From Plasmodiophora brassicae (lineage: Eukaryota > Endomyxa: Phytomyxea > Phytomyxea > Plasmodiophorida), in contig CP145412.1 in assembly GCA_036867785.1 (NCBI GenBank), positions 868,001 to 932,000 on the forward strand: 64,000 nucleotides of DNA. The letters are read 5' to 3'. Both the position numbers and the translations under genes were made by a program. The notes under the pieces were generated by a model, which was not told where the DNA came from, made no database searches, and was given only the letters and a program-made list of their open reading frames with translations. This document shows positions 48,203 to 59,745 of the stretch, in pieces; within the stretch, counting starts at the first letter, position 1, and the number at the start of each line of letters is the position of its first letter.

Positions 48203-51200
48203 ATGCGGCGCGGGAGCATTTCGGAGGACAGTGGCCCGTCGTCGCGGTCCGTGGCGGACTCCGCGAAGTCCGCCGGCACGAAGTCACCGTTTCACGTCAT
48301 GGATCGCCTTATCAGTGACGAGCTCCGGCGTGAATTAGGCGGGTCGGTCTCGATTCTTCCCGGGCGACGATCTAAAAAGGGGCGTCCGCCTGTGGCTCCT
48401 GTCCAGGCCAAACCGAAATTGTCGAAGAGTGCAGCGAAGAAGCTAGCACGGATCGAGGATGTTAAGGAGAAAGCCGCTGTCCGGAAACAGCTGTTGACAT
48501 CGTTGGCGGTCAACGCGCTTACCGATGCGGATCTTACATTAATGCACCCGTCCGGCAGAGTCGGACAGCAGCTGTCAGCTAAACAACGCGCTAAAATCGC
48601 CTTTCAGCGGCAGCGTTCTGGTCTGCCGTTGCAGACCAACGACCTGGATGCTCTCTATTGCAAACGGCCTCCCGAAGATCAGGAGGATTCCTCAGAGGAT
48701 CTCGGTCATGCCGGTAATGACGATATTCCGAGCGCGACCCTGCCGGCAGTGTCAACCCAACCGGCATCCCTCACCGTCGTTCACGTTTCCCATCGACCAA
48801 AGCGTCGTCGCGTCGTCCTGTTCGATAAGTCTGCTGAGGTTGCCCCACCCCAGACCGCAACTGGTCCTGTTTCCGACCTGGTAATCTTGCCAGATGACGT
48901 CCTTGCAGCAGTTGCTGTCGCCGAGGATCCTGGTCAGGATGCCCCTGCTTGCAACGTTGACGAGAACCCGTCTGCTGGCATATGTACACCTGAAGTCCAA
49001 GACGCTCGTCAAGTACCATCAGCGCTAAAGCCAGGAGCCGCTAACGCGGTGCCTGTAGCGACCGTTGCGATGCACCAGTCGATCGTACGGAGCCAGGAGG
49101 TCATCGACAGCCGCTGCAAGTTGCCGGTCTATTCGGAGGAGCAGGCCATCGTCGAGTGCATCCACGAGAACCGGGTCACCATGATATGCGGCGCGACCGG
49201 TTCCGGCAAGACGACGCAGATCTGCCAGTTCCTGTACGAGGCCGGGTACTCGTTCGGCGACCGCCCTGGCATGATCGCCATCACACAACCGAGGCGTGTG
49301 GCTGCTCGTGCCATGTCGGAACGCGTTCGCCACGAAATGGGTGATCGGGGCGCTCACGTCGGGTATCAGGTCCGGTTCGAGAACGACGTCTCCGACGACA
49401 CCCGCATCAAGTTCCTGACGGATGGTATCCTCCTGGCGGAGATCCAGGAAGACCTGCTGATATCCCGGTACTCGGTCATCATCATCGACGAGGCCCACGA
49501 GCGAACGCTGAACACCGACCTGCTCATCGGCCTGCTGTCTCGAATCATTACCCTGCGCGGCGACCTTCGCCTTGTCATCATGTCGGCGACGATGCGTATC
49601 CAAGACTTTCGCGACAACCGGGTCCTGGTGAGTCGGCGGCCGCTACGTGTTGTAATCGTTCGTTTGCTGACGTCGTTCCGTGACAAGTTCCCGATTGAGC
49701 CGCCGGTCATCGAAGTGGCCAGCCGCCTGCATCCTGTTACCGTCCGGTTCAGTAAGCGGACCGAGCTGGACGACTACGTCGGCGCCGCGTTCAACAAAGT
49801 GTGCAAGATCCACCAGCGCCTCCCGCCGGGTGGCGTCCTCGTGTTCCTGACCGGCAAAGACGAGATCCAGCGCATGTGTTCGCTTCTGACGGAACGGTAT
49901 CGTCACGGGACGATTTCTCGGGAGGGCCCCGTCTGACCGCCGCTGGCAGGTTCACGCCCAACGAGATGATCGCCCTGCCGTTGCATGCCCAGCTCTCCCC
50001 AGAGGCCCAGATGCGTGTGTTTGCGTCGTACCCTGACGACATGCGCCTGGTGGTCGTGGCCACTAACGTCGCTGAGACGTCGCTGACGATCCCGAACATT
50101 CGATACGTGGTGGACAGTGGTCGGCACAAGGAGCGCGTGTACGACCCCTCGACGGGCGTGTCCTCGTTCATCGTCAGCTGGATCTCGAAGGCGTCCGCCG
50201 ACCAGCGTTCGGGTCGGGCTGGGAGAACAGGGCCCGGGCACTGCTACCGGCTGTATAGCAGCGCCGTCTACAACGACGAGTTCCCCGAGTTCAGCGCTCC
50301 AGAGATCTGTGAGCTCCCTGTCGATGGCATCGTCCTACGGTTGAAATCCATGGCCATCGATGACGTGGACGCGTTCCCGTTCCCGACGCCTCCGGACCGG
50401 AACGCGCTAGCGTCCGCCCATCGACTTCTCGTCGCCCTGGGCGCTCTCGAATGCGGCAAGATCACCCGTCTTGGTAAGCGCATGGCCCAGCTGCCGCTGG
50501 CGCCTCGGTTCGCGAAGATGGTCGTCCTGTCACGACAGGCAAATTGCATGCCGTACATGATCGCCATCGTCGCCGCCGAGACCGTCGGCCAGCTTCGCGT
50601 CCCTGACGGGATGGACGGCGATGTCCCAGACGCAGATCGCGATGAGCAACAGCCGAGAATGAAGCCGATGCGGTTGGATACGACGTCCGACCTTCTGTCG
50701 TCGTTAGCGATCGTCTGCGCGTATGACTTCGTGGCCCCGGACGATCGTCCCGCATTCTGCAAGTCCCAGCACGTTCGCTCTCGCGCGTTGCACGAAGTCG
50801 GGCGCCTTCGCGAACTGCTCCAGGCGCGTTGCAAGCTCCAGGGTCCAGTGCTTCGACTGCCGCCTCCGTCGCTCGCGCAGCGCGCGCTGCTGATTCAGCT
50901 GATCGCCAGTGGCCTGTGCGACCAGGTGGCGCGCAAGTGGCCCGACGGTTTACACAGGCCTGAAGGGCATCGTAGCGCGTACCAGTGCACGACCCTGGAC
51001 GGGCCCGTGTACCTGCACCCGAGATCGGCGCTGTTCCCTGCCGAGCACCAGCCCGAGCTCTGCGTCTACCGGGAAATCGTCCGCAACGAGAACAAGGCGT
51101 ACATCATGGGCGCCACCGGCATCCGCCCTGCCATCCTGTACCGCGTCTGTCCCCAGCTCTGCACGCTGTCGTCCCCGTTAGGTCAGGCGTGGTTCCTCTC

Positions 51201-51659
51201 CGCTCGATCTGTCGTTCCGCTGACTTGGACGCTGTGCTTGTAGAATCGCCGGCGCCGTCGTACGACAAGGACTCGGACAGGGTGCACTGCACGCGAACGT
51301 GCACGTTCGGTCCCGGGAGGTGGCCGCTGCCTGACGTCCGGGGGTACTGTCCCGATGCGCCGCGCCTGGCGAACTGGTTCGCGCTGGCCCTTCTCCAAGG
51401 CGACGTTATCGACCATTTCGCTGCCCTGCGCCCGCATCTTCGTGTCCGTCCTAGCGCCATGGTTGCCGAGCATCAGACGAACGCGTCGGTGCTGGCGTTC
51501 CTGGGCGCGTTGGGTCGGCGGGCGTCGCTAGCGGAGGCGAAGGAGCAATGGAGGCGGCAACCGTCCTGGTTGAGAAGGGAGCTGCTGGCGCTCGTCCAGC
51601 GATCGTCGTTCGACTTTGACGAATGGTGGGGCACGCTGCACGCCATAGTTGCGAAGTAA
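48203..51659 (+). CDS. DHX37: DEAH helicase DHX37/Dhr1 (ribosome biogenesis)
   Basis: Exons 48203-49627, 49688-49896, 49950-51181 and 51244-51659 give 1093 residues. The N-terminus has the DHX37-type basic helix LSKSAAKKLARIEDVKEK. The helicase core has GATGSGKTTQ (I), TQPRRVAA (Ia), DEAH (II), SATMR (III), LVFLTGKDEI (IV) and TNVAETSLTIP (V), with DQRSGRAGR (VI), then winged helix, ratchet and OB-fold regions. Dhr1 unwinds U3 snoRNA from 18S pre-rRNA. Compared with what I recall of animal DHX37, the loop between motif IV and the next RecA2 block is very short, with the second intron exactly there. Confidence 0.9.
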
Positions 51660-51736
51660 ACCGACGTGCTTCGAGTAGTTATGTGATTGGGTTTACTGAC
51701 AACGCGCTGGGCTGCTGATGGGAGGGGGCCCCGTCG

Positions 51737-52285
51737 TCAGTGCTGCGGTTCACCTTCGGTCTTCGGCGCCATCAAGCGCTTGCTAGAAGACGATACCGTC
51801 GTTGCTTTGTACATCAGCGTCAGTATGCTTTGGTCGGTCTCGCCGGGTTCGTTCTGGACGTCGGACAGGCGATACAGCGTCCCCATGAGATGTAGGCGAG
51901 TCTGCATGTCCAGCTTGCTGATGGACGCTTGGATGGATTGCAGGTGGCCTTCAGGACTGCCTTCGGCATGACGACCGACAAGGCACCTGCTTAGGTGGCC
52001 GTGCAGGTTCTGACCGCCCGGCAGGACGACCTCGCACACTGGGCAACTAGTGGAGACTGTGGTTGGCGGCGGTGGTGTCATTGTCATCGTCGGGTATGGG
52101 TCGGCGACGCTGCCCATCGTCATCTCGTTAACATCAGTGTCGAAATCCCACGTCAAGAACGTGTCCATGGACGACAGGTCGGATGAGAACAGGGCTGATG
52201 GTGTTGTCGTCGTCGTCGTCGTCGGTGCGCCCGGCCGGGACGGTTGCTGTACGGCACTCTGGAATGGGAAGAACGGACTGTTCAT
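51737..52285 (-). CDS. Unknown protein with a CCHC-type zinc finger
   Basis: An intronless 182-residue protein starting MNSPFFPFQSAV (further Met at 52384 possible). The N-terminal half is low complexity (Thr, Pro, Ser, Asp). A single finger CPVCEVVLPGGQNLHGHLSRC has UBZ/RAD18-like C-x2-C...H-x3-C spacing. The C-terminal block SISKLDMQTRLHLMGTLYRLS is amphipathic and recalls a short helical motif in plant LNK-type regulators, though that is a weak resemblance. Function is unknown; nuclear ubiquitin binding is a possibility from the finger alone. Confidence 0.55.
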   Translation of the reverse strand: MNSPFFPFQSAVQQPSRPGAPTTTTTTTPSALFSSDLSSMDTFLTWDFDTDVNEMTMGSVADPYPTMTMTPPPPTTVSTSCPVCEVVLPGGQNLHGHLSRCLVGRHAEGSPEGHLQSIQASISKLDMQTRLHLMGTLYRLSDVQNEPGETDQSILTLMYKATTVSSSSKRLMAPKTEGEPQH

Positions 52286-52514
52286 CTGTGGAAGTGGAAG
52301 TGTGCACGGCGACGATGACGATGGGCGGACTGGGCAGGCGAGCCGGCTGCGACGACGACGACAGCAACACGGCAAATAGTCCAATGAAGTGATCGTTCAG
52401 GGGTACCGAGCGCTCGGACGGAGGGCTAGCAACACACGATCGCGAGCACGTATCTGTCGATCCTCGGTTAAGCCGGTTGCGCCACCGTCGCGCGACGTCG
52501 AGCGCGTTGAGAGG

Positions 52515-53571
52515 TCACTGTGAGCGCATCCTGATTCGGACGTCACGAGGCACCCCGCGACACGATTCCACGAGGATGCCGGCACGGGGAGCCGAACGAC
52601 GAACAGCGTCGAGCGTGTCGGCAGTGACCGACGGGTTACCCGTCAAGTCAACAATCTCGACGTGATCGTTCAGCAGCGAAGGGACGTCCTCAACTGGTAG
52701 CTGACGAGTCCAGGCGATATGAAGAGAGCGAAGGCGTGGCATGTAGATTCTGATGGATGACAGTCGCGAGCACCGATTCAGGTTCACCGCAGTGAGCGAC
52801 GCGAAGACGCCATCGCCATCAACGTACGCTATATCCGAACCTGAAAGATCAACCTCCTCTAGTGTGGCCCGCGAGGCAGAGATCACTCGGCCAATCGCTG
52901 GCGCATCAAGCCCCTTGTCGACCAACGTTAGCACCGCTGCAAGCATGTGAAACACGAAAGCGATGTCTGACCTTACAGGTTGCTAATGACAGGACACGTA
53001 GCCGGGTAAAGCGCGGCAAATCCACCAGTATATCCGCGCCTGATAGATCAAGGACCTCCAGCAGGCCGGCGTTGACTTCGCTTATCGACCGCACGGCAAG
53101 GCCCGAACACAATCGGGCACGAAGTCGACAAAGGGCGGGGAATGCCATCCCCGGCGGGAGCAGCAGGCGCACAGGCGACCCACTGCAATCCAACGATACC
53201 AGTCGTTCGCTTATCGGTCGGAGAATGGCCTGCAGGGCCGTCAAGGACGGGCAGTGCGCAACGACCAGCTCACGCAGGTTCGTGAGCATGGCGCATAGCG
53301 TCGCGATCGCGGAAGAAGACAGACGCTGGCAGGCCGTGACATCGAGTCGCACGATCGTATTGCACCAGCGTTCACAGAGCCGCACAGCATCCGCCGGGCG
53401 CACCGATCGGCAGGTCCCCAGCGCCAGCACGCGGACCGGCAGCGCACCCGGCGCCGCAATCAGCCTACGGTACTGCCGGCAGACCGCGCCGCATCGCACC
53501 AGATCGGGCACGGCGCTGCTGAACGCCAGGATCGTCGCGACGATCTCGTCCGGCAACTTCGCCGGCCGCAT
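52515..53571 (-). CDS. F-box and leucine-rich-repeat protein
   Basis: Exons 53571-52977 and 52936-52515 on the minus strand give 338 residues. The N-terminus MRPAKLPDEIVATIL...CGAVCRQYRRLI is an F-box. Then come AMN1-type Leu-rich repeats: VRLDVTACQRLSSSAI, LRELVVAHCPSL, LLEVLDLSGADIL, LEEVDLSGSDI, LTAVNLNRCSRL. The intron is only 40 nt, the shortest here; reading through it gives an early stop, so it is needed. F-box/LRR proteins select substrates for SCF ubiquitin ligases. It is head-to-head with GET3, ~250 bp apart. Confidence 0.82.
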
Positions 53572-53822
53572 GGCGCAGCGAACGACCCCTTCGCAACGCC
53601 GAACGGGACGCGGCCGCAAAAAGGCCGACGGCTGACTGACCGGGCAGGACGAGCCGACGGCGTGGAACAATCGCACAGGCGGCTGCACTCATCGCGGCAG
53701 TGCGGCGCTGCAGACAGTACACACGCTGCAGTTCTGCGTCGGACACACGAGGCGACGCCGTAACGCTCTGAGCAGAAGGGTCCGTTTCAATTTTGGCCGT
53801 TTGCGGAGCGCTGCAGTCCGCG

Positions 53823-55153
53823 ATGGAGGAGGAGTTGGAACCGTCGCTGAGGAACATTATCGAGCAGGTCAGGGAGCCTGCGGCACGTTTGGGCGGAGGG
53901 GGCCGATGTGTTGACGTGGAGTGGTGACGGCTGCAGGATACGCTGAAATGGATATTTGTCGGCGGGAAGGGCGGCGTCGGCAAGACGACGAGCTCGTGCG
54001 CGCTGGCGGTTCAGCTGGCGAAAGTCAGGGAGAGCGTTCTGATTATATCGACTGACCCGGCCCATAACCTCAGTGATGCGTTCGGGCAGCAGTTCTCGAA
54101 GACGGTCAGTTTGAGGACGTTGCATGAGGGCGAGCTGTGCCGCTGCTCATCCGTTTGCCCTGGCAGGTCACACCTGTACAAGGTTTCAACAACCTGTTCG
54201 CGATGGAGATCGACCCCACTGTGGAACTGGATGACAACGATGTGCTGGGCGTTGCGGGTGCCAACATGAGCCTGATCTCAGATATGTCAGCTGCTGCTCT
54301 CCCGTACCTTGCCAACGACGCGATACTGAATGACGCCCTATGTGCAGCGTGTCGTCGGTTCCAGGCATTGACGAGGCTATGTCGTTTGCCGAACTGATGA
54401 AGCAGGTTCAGAGCATGTCGTACAGCGTTATCGTATTCGATACCGCCCCGACCGGTACGACGTTGGGCATGCGAATATGGGCGCAGCCCTAACAGATAGG
54501 TTTCAGGTCATACTCTGCGACTGCTGTCGTTCCCGTCCATATTGGAAAAGGCTCTTAACAAAGTCATGTCGCTCAAGGATCGGTTTTCCGGATTGTTTGC
54601 CCAATTGTCCACAATGGTCGGGTCGGCGGGCTCCGTCTCGCAGGAGCAGATCATGTACGCAAAGTTAACGTGCGTTGCGCTCGGTCGTTTGATGACAATT
54701 GCTCCCTGGATGCCAGATCGAAACTCGAATCGGCGAAGTCCGTCATCGAGAAAGTGAACGCACAGTTCAAGGATGACGATTTGACAACGTTTGTCTGTGT
54801 CTGCATTCCCGAGTTCCTGTCCCTTTTCGAGACCGAACGCCTCGTGCAGGAGCTGGCCAAGTACGGCATCGATACGCACAACATCATCGTAAATCAGGTC
54901 CGGTGCCTGGGTGCGAATGATTGGTCCTCGACCTTCTGAGTATCCGCAGGTTCTGTTTATCTCCAGCAAGGACACATGTGCGAAGTGCAACGCTCGTGTG
55001 CGCATGCAGAAGAAGTATCGAGATCAGATCGCCGATCTCTATGCTGACTTCCACGTCACGACAATGCCGCTCCTTGACGAGGAAGTTCGTGGCCCTGAAC
55101 GCCTGCTTGAGTTCTCCAGCAACATGTTTACTCCGTACCAGCCCCCTGCATGA
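53823..55153 (+). CDS. GET3: GET3/TRC40 ATPase
   Basis: Seven exons, 53823-53867, 53937-54104, 54167-54303, 54348-54454, 54507-54654, 54717-54897 and 54950-55153, give 329 residues. The deviant Walker A is [16 protein letters not shown]. Switch I is [12 protein letters not shown]. Then come [21 protein letters not shown], the switch II region [42 protein letters not shown] and the zinc-binding CAKC that links the homodimer. GET3 receives tail-anchored proteins from SGTA/Get4-5 and hands them to Get1/2 at the ER; the Sec20 SNARE in this window would be a client class. The loop after DPTVELD, which binds substrate, is diverged. Confidence 0.95.
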
Positions 55154-55204
55154 ACGCTCGCTACAGTCCAAACGCGGCACATTACACTCTGAAGCGATGT
55201 TACC

Positions 55205-57019
55205 ATGTCTGCCTTGCTGCTGCCTGTAAGCGCGTTCTGGAACAATATGCGAACTGATAGCCAGATGGGCCCTGCATCACGTACACTGTCGATCGTGGCG
55301 AATCTGGACAGGTACGACCCATCGTGGGCAAGGGAGCGCGCCCATCCAGTCATGGAGGATACCGGGGTGCCTCGCCACCCGTTCGACCGCATGATGCCAG
55401 GCACAGAGACTAAGACTGGAATTGCTCAGTCATCGGCCCTTGAGGAGATCGCCGTCGTGGACGGGACGGCAATCCTCATTGCGGACGGGACGCCCCGGGA
55501 CCCGGCCGAACCGGCGATGGACCCCATCGACCTCGTCCACTACCGCACCATTGGCAACTACGTCGTTGGCCAGGTGCTCGGATGTGGAACGTTCGGCGAG
55601 TCAGTGCCCACAATCGATCAGCCCGTTGTTCGATAACGCCGACAAATCGTGCCTTCAGGGTGCGGCTCGGTCGGAACCAGGCTACTGGGGACTACGTAGC
55701 CGTGAAGATCGTCGACCGAGCTCACACGGACGGTCGCTGTGCGACCAATGAGGTGGGCCATCATTGCCTGCCGTCGCTGGCCATGGGTAAACGGAGGCGC
55801 GCCGATGGTTCAGATCTCGATCCTCCGCCTGCTGAACCACGAGCACATCGCCAAACTGCTCGACGTCGTCCACGATGCGCCCCTGTCGGCGACGTTCTGC
55901 CGATACTGTGCGTGCACAGAATACTATCCAGCACGGCTGACCGGCGAATGTCGGACGTGCAGTACGTCGGCGCCCACCTGCTGCCCACCGCGGCTGTCTC
56001 TGACGGAGATGCAGGCCCGCACCATTTCCGGGACCACTGCCGCGTGGAGGAGGAGCGCGCCGTGACCATGATCGTGCAGGAGATCGGGGCGGGCGGCGAC
56101 TTGTTCGCCAGCATCAGGGAGCGCGGCCCGTTCCCCGAACAGATCGCCCGGTTGTACTTCACGCAAATGTGCCAGGCCGTCCTGTACTGCCATCAGAACG
56201 GGGTCGTCCACCGGTACGTTGCCGCGGTTCGGGCGCCCGGTTGTCGCCCCCGCCCGCCCTGATGACAGTCACGCCCAGAGATCTACGTCCCGAGAACATG
56301 GTCCTGGATCGCGACCACAACCTGAAGATCATCGACTTTGGCATTGCTGCCGTCCTGACGGACGGTCGCCCACCCGACCCCGTCCTGGTCAAGACCAAGG
56401 AGAACGACTTCTGCCCAACGCTGTACGCTGCTCCAGAACTATTCGACCGTCGACGACATGTCGTGCACGGCCAGCCGACCGACGTCTGGTCTGCCGCCGT
56501 TGTCCTATTCATCATGCTGTCAGGTCAGTCGCCATAGCGGGTCTACCAGGCACGTGCGCTGACCGGCCGGGGGTGCCAGGTCGGCCGCCGTTTCGTCGGC
56601 CGCTTCATAGAACCGTGGACGATAACCACAGGCGATGCGAGCACTTCCGAAGCCTGCAGGCGGGGAACTATCCCAGTTGCATATCAGCGCAAGCCAGGGA
56701 CCTGCTAGCGTCGATGTTTGCTGTGGACCCGACGGCCAGGCCGGACATGCAGGCCGTCCTGGGTCACGCCTGGGTTGCGGACGGGCCGGTTCCCACTGCC
56801 AAACAGCTGAGCACCTACATGACTGCTAGGAGGCAATCGCCAAAGACTCCAAGAGACGCCGACCTGGTCAGACACACCCGCAACACGAAATGGCTCCCTG
56901 GATGCTCATGTTGCATGTTGCAGGCTGGGCATGAAGATGAGAAGGTGTCGCACATCCCGACGCCTGCGGCGCCTGCCGGCGCCGATAACGATTCCGAACG
57001 CATACGACCCGAATCCTAA
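55205..57019 (+). CDS. CAMK-like Ser/Thr protein kinase with HRDLR loop
   Basis: Exons 55205-55599, 55659-55752, 55814-55884, 55932-56213, 56279-56523 and 56580-57019 give 508 residues. About 115 N-terminal residues precede the kinase domain: GCGTFGEVRLG (Gly loop), VAVKIVDR (Lys), NEISILRLLNHEHI (helix C Glu), a ~40-residue insertion before MIVQEIGAGGDLF, HRDLRPEN, IIDFGIA, APELF, TDVWSAAVVLFIMLSG and AVDPTARPD...HAWV. All catalytic residues are present except that the catalytic-loop Lys is Arg. The ordering and LLNHEHI-type motifs suit the CAMK/AMPK-related group. The C-terminus may differ if a further intron exists after 56935. Confidence 0.8.
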
Positions 57020-57243
57020 ACCTTCATCTGGATACACAATGGCAATCGTCAACGAGGGTCTGCGTGCCCCTTATCCGAGTCTCTGGCAGGTCTGCCGAAC
57101 GAATGGTCTACTCCACGTGGCTTTACATGGGCTGGCCCAGGACCCGTTGGCATCCGTCCGTTGCAATAACTATTTGTTCGTACGACGGGGGCTGATGTAT
57201 TGGCGAACGTTTGCATAAACGAATGGACACTCGTGGGCTGCTC

Positions 57244-58716
57244 CTAGCCGAACAGGTTTAGACCGTCCAGGAAAATCGTGCTTATCGATGGGGCACCCGG
57301 CTGCTGCGACATGCTGACCTGTCTCAGCTTCCTGATCGTTGCCAGGTTGGCGTTCCAGAACGATTTCGCTTCGTATGGCAGGTTGTGCTTCTCGACCAGG
57401 GCCCGCAGTCGTGCTTGGGCCGTCCGCAGGTTGTGCCGAGGCAACCGAGGCCATAGGTGATGCTCGACCTGGAATTGCAGGCCGCCATGGAGCCAGTCCA
57501 TATACGGTGAACACGACACGTTCATCGAGTGCCGTAGCTGCGTCAGCACGAAGCCGTTGTCGTGCTCTGTATACGTGACGCCTGCGTATGTCGGCATGGA
57601 GAAGTGCGACAACGTAATCTGGACGTGTAGCAGGCCGGCAAGCGCGTGCGACACGAGGACGAACACGAGCCGGGATGGCCAGGTGCGCACGTGCATTATC
57701 AGGGCAATGTGCCAGACCCAGAACAGGACCAGAGACGCTTGCTGGACCGACCGGTGCCAGACGATTTCGGGCGCTTTGTATGGGCCCATTGCGAATACGT
57801 ACAGCAACGACTGGGCGTACAGGTTGAAACGGGCAACCGCCATAACCGGGTAGTACAACCAGTGCTGGTATCGACAGAGGCACCGCGCTAGCGCGTTCAG
57901 CGGTAGTATCCGAGAGTAGAACGTCGAGTAGACCGGTTCAGAGAGGTACCGATCCGTAACAGCAAACACGGGCAGGTGCTGGATGTCAGGGTCGTTCTCG
58001 ACCGAATTGGTGACGATGTGGTGGACATTGTGCGAGCGCTTCCACCAACCCAGACTGATACCGCCAAGAAGGTTCCCGCATACCATGCCGATCATCGTGT
58101 CAGCGTCCCTTACATGCGACACGGAACAGTGGCCCAGGTCGTGCCCAATGAACGCAATCTGCTGCCAGAACAGGCCGAGGCCCATGCCGGACAGCACCGG
58201 GTGCGCGTCGCGTACAACCGCCCAGACAACGAGGGCAAGCAGCACCAGCAGCGATGTCATCTTCATAACGTAGTACATGGGATCGGTGCTGAACAGTCCT
58301 TCGGCAACGAATTGCGCGGTGAGCTCCCGGAAATCGACTTCGAGCTCGGAGGGGCACGCATCCGACAGCGTCCCGTACTCGAAAACGTGTAGGTACCGCT
58401 TGCGAACGTCAACGGGATGCGTGCTGGTGAAGACATCGGTGGCGTCACGGCCGCGCATCAGCCTGATGGGAAGTCGTCCACCGGGATGCCGATCCACCCA
58501 GGTCGTTAGGTCATAGACGCGCTCGCCTATGATGACCAGGTCCCGGTCGACCCGTGCCGATTCCGTCAGCACCTCCGCCCGAGTCAGCACGCGCATCGAC
58601 GCCTTCGCGTCCGACCTGGGCGACATACAGACGGCGGGTCCGCCCTGACCGACACGACACGTCGTCGTACCGGGCGAAACTCGAAATAGGTCGCGCGACG
58701 GAGCTAAAATCGTCAA
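57244..58716 (-). CDS. Cytochrome b5-fusion front-end fatty acid/sphingolipid desaturase
   Basis: An intronless 490-residue protein (starts at 58626 or 58596 are also possible and give a more usual N-terminus). The N-terminal cytochrome b5 domain has the haem motif WVDRHPGG. The membrane desaturase domain has histidine boxes GHDLGH and HNVHH, and a third box QVEHH, in which Gln replaces the first His as in front-end desaturases. Hydrophobic spans surround them. Such enzymes add delta-5, -6 or -8 double bonds to polyunsaturated acyl chains or sphingoid bases in the ER. The regioselectivity cannot be read from sequence by eye. Confidence 0.93.
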   Translation of the reverse strand: MTILAPSRDLFRVSPGTTTCRVGQGGPAVCMSPRSDAKASMRVLTRAEVLTESARVDRDLVIIGERVYDLTTWVDRHPGGRLPIRLMRGRDATDVFTSTHPVDVRKRYLHVFEYGTLSDACPSELEVDFRELTAQFVAEGLFSTDPMYYVMKMTSLLVLLALVVWAVVRDAHPVLSGMGLGLFWQQIAFIGHDLGHCSVSHVRDADTMIGMVCGNLLGGISLGWWKRSHNVHHIVTNSVENDPDIQHLPVFAVTDRYLSEPVYSTFYSRILPLNALARCLCRYQHWLYYPVMAVARFNLYAQSLLYVFAMGPYKAPEIVWHRSVQQASLVLFWVWHIALIMHVRTWPSRLVFVLVSHALAGLLHVQITLSHFSMPTYAGVTYTEHDNGFVLTQLRHSMNVSCSPYMDWLHGGLQFQVEHHLWPRLPRHNLRTAQARLRALVEKHNLPYEAKSFWNANLATIRKLRQVSMSQQPGAPSISTIFLDGLNLFG

Positions 58717-58956
58717 TGCAGGTCGCGGACACCGTGATGGGCAGGCAACGTGGCCGAACGACGCGGCAGACCGTCAATACAGAACCGCACCACCAGGCCG
58801 GCCATATTGCCCAACCGAGCCGAACGCGACCAGGCGATCTCCAGCGATATCGCATTCACTACCGTTGTCAGCGGGTCGGACCAAGTTTTGATCCGCATTA
58901 CCACGTGGCTCTTGAACAGGTATATGCTTCATAAATAATGGGATGGGGGCTGACGG

Positions 58957-59645
58957 CTATTGTTCGGCAGTAGATGGATCACCGGTAGCGTCCAGCGTTC
59001 TACGGAATGGGCCCATTTCGTAGAACGGCCACAGCTGCGACACGACGCCATGAGACCAATGGGGAAGCATGTGCGAGCGCGACCCACTTTGAACATCACG
59101 CGCCCTTTGACGAGGGCCAACGGGACAGGGCCGTAGTCGCGAGAATCGACCGAGTCGGCCGGGTTGTCGCCTTGCAGAAATATGTGCCCAGGCGGGACAT
59201 GGACGGTCACGGGCGCTCCCTCCCAGAAACCTCCCCGCCGCGTATACGAGACGGTCTCCCCTGGCATGCCCACAATCCTCTTGACAATAATCTTGTCCAT
59301 CGATCGAGGACTCCCACAGACTACGATGTCGCCTTTTCGCAGGCGACCGAATTTGGGCGACAGTGCATCACAGAGAACGACGTCCCCCTGGAGACCCAGA
59401 TTCAATTAACATTGCGCAACGCAGTGTGTCTTACCGTTGCCATACCCTGAGATTCAACGTCGGCAGCATAGATGGCCCTGATGACTGCGGAGGACATTAT
59501 CGTCACATCAGCCAGTGACATCGTCACGCGGCGCGAGACCTACCGCAGACAGGAACGCAACGTGATTGTTAAACGCGTAGAACGCTACGCCTGCCTTGCA
59601 GCCCCACTCGAGGAACGCGCCGAGGCCGGCGACGCGCGACGCCAT
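58957..59645 (-). CDS. IMP1: Mitochondrial inner membrane peptidase subunit 1-like
   Basis: Exons 59645-59540, 59477-59446, 59387-59088 and 59034-58957 on the minus strand give 171 residues. An N-terminal hydrophobic segment precedes GPSMLPTLN with the nucleophile Ser, then GDIVVCGSP, DKIIVKRIVGMPGE with the general-base Lys, and VPPGHIFLQGDNPADSVDSRDYGPVPL. It ends with KLWPFYEMGPFR. Both catalytic residues of the signal peptidase I fold are present. The second exon is only 32 nt and encodes the Ser motif. IMP1 trims intermembrane-space targeting sequences. Its start is 100 bp from the divergent GPALPP-like gene. Confidence 0.88.
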
Positions 59646-59745
59646 CTCCAGTGACTGAGGGCGACGTTTCGACCTTCGTCGAGCACGAACGGTGACGCGG
59701 ACCGGTGCGCGGATAATTACTGCGTGACTGTGCGGCTGCAGACTG

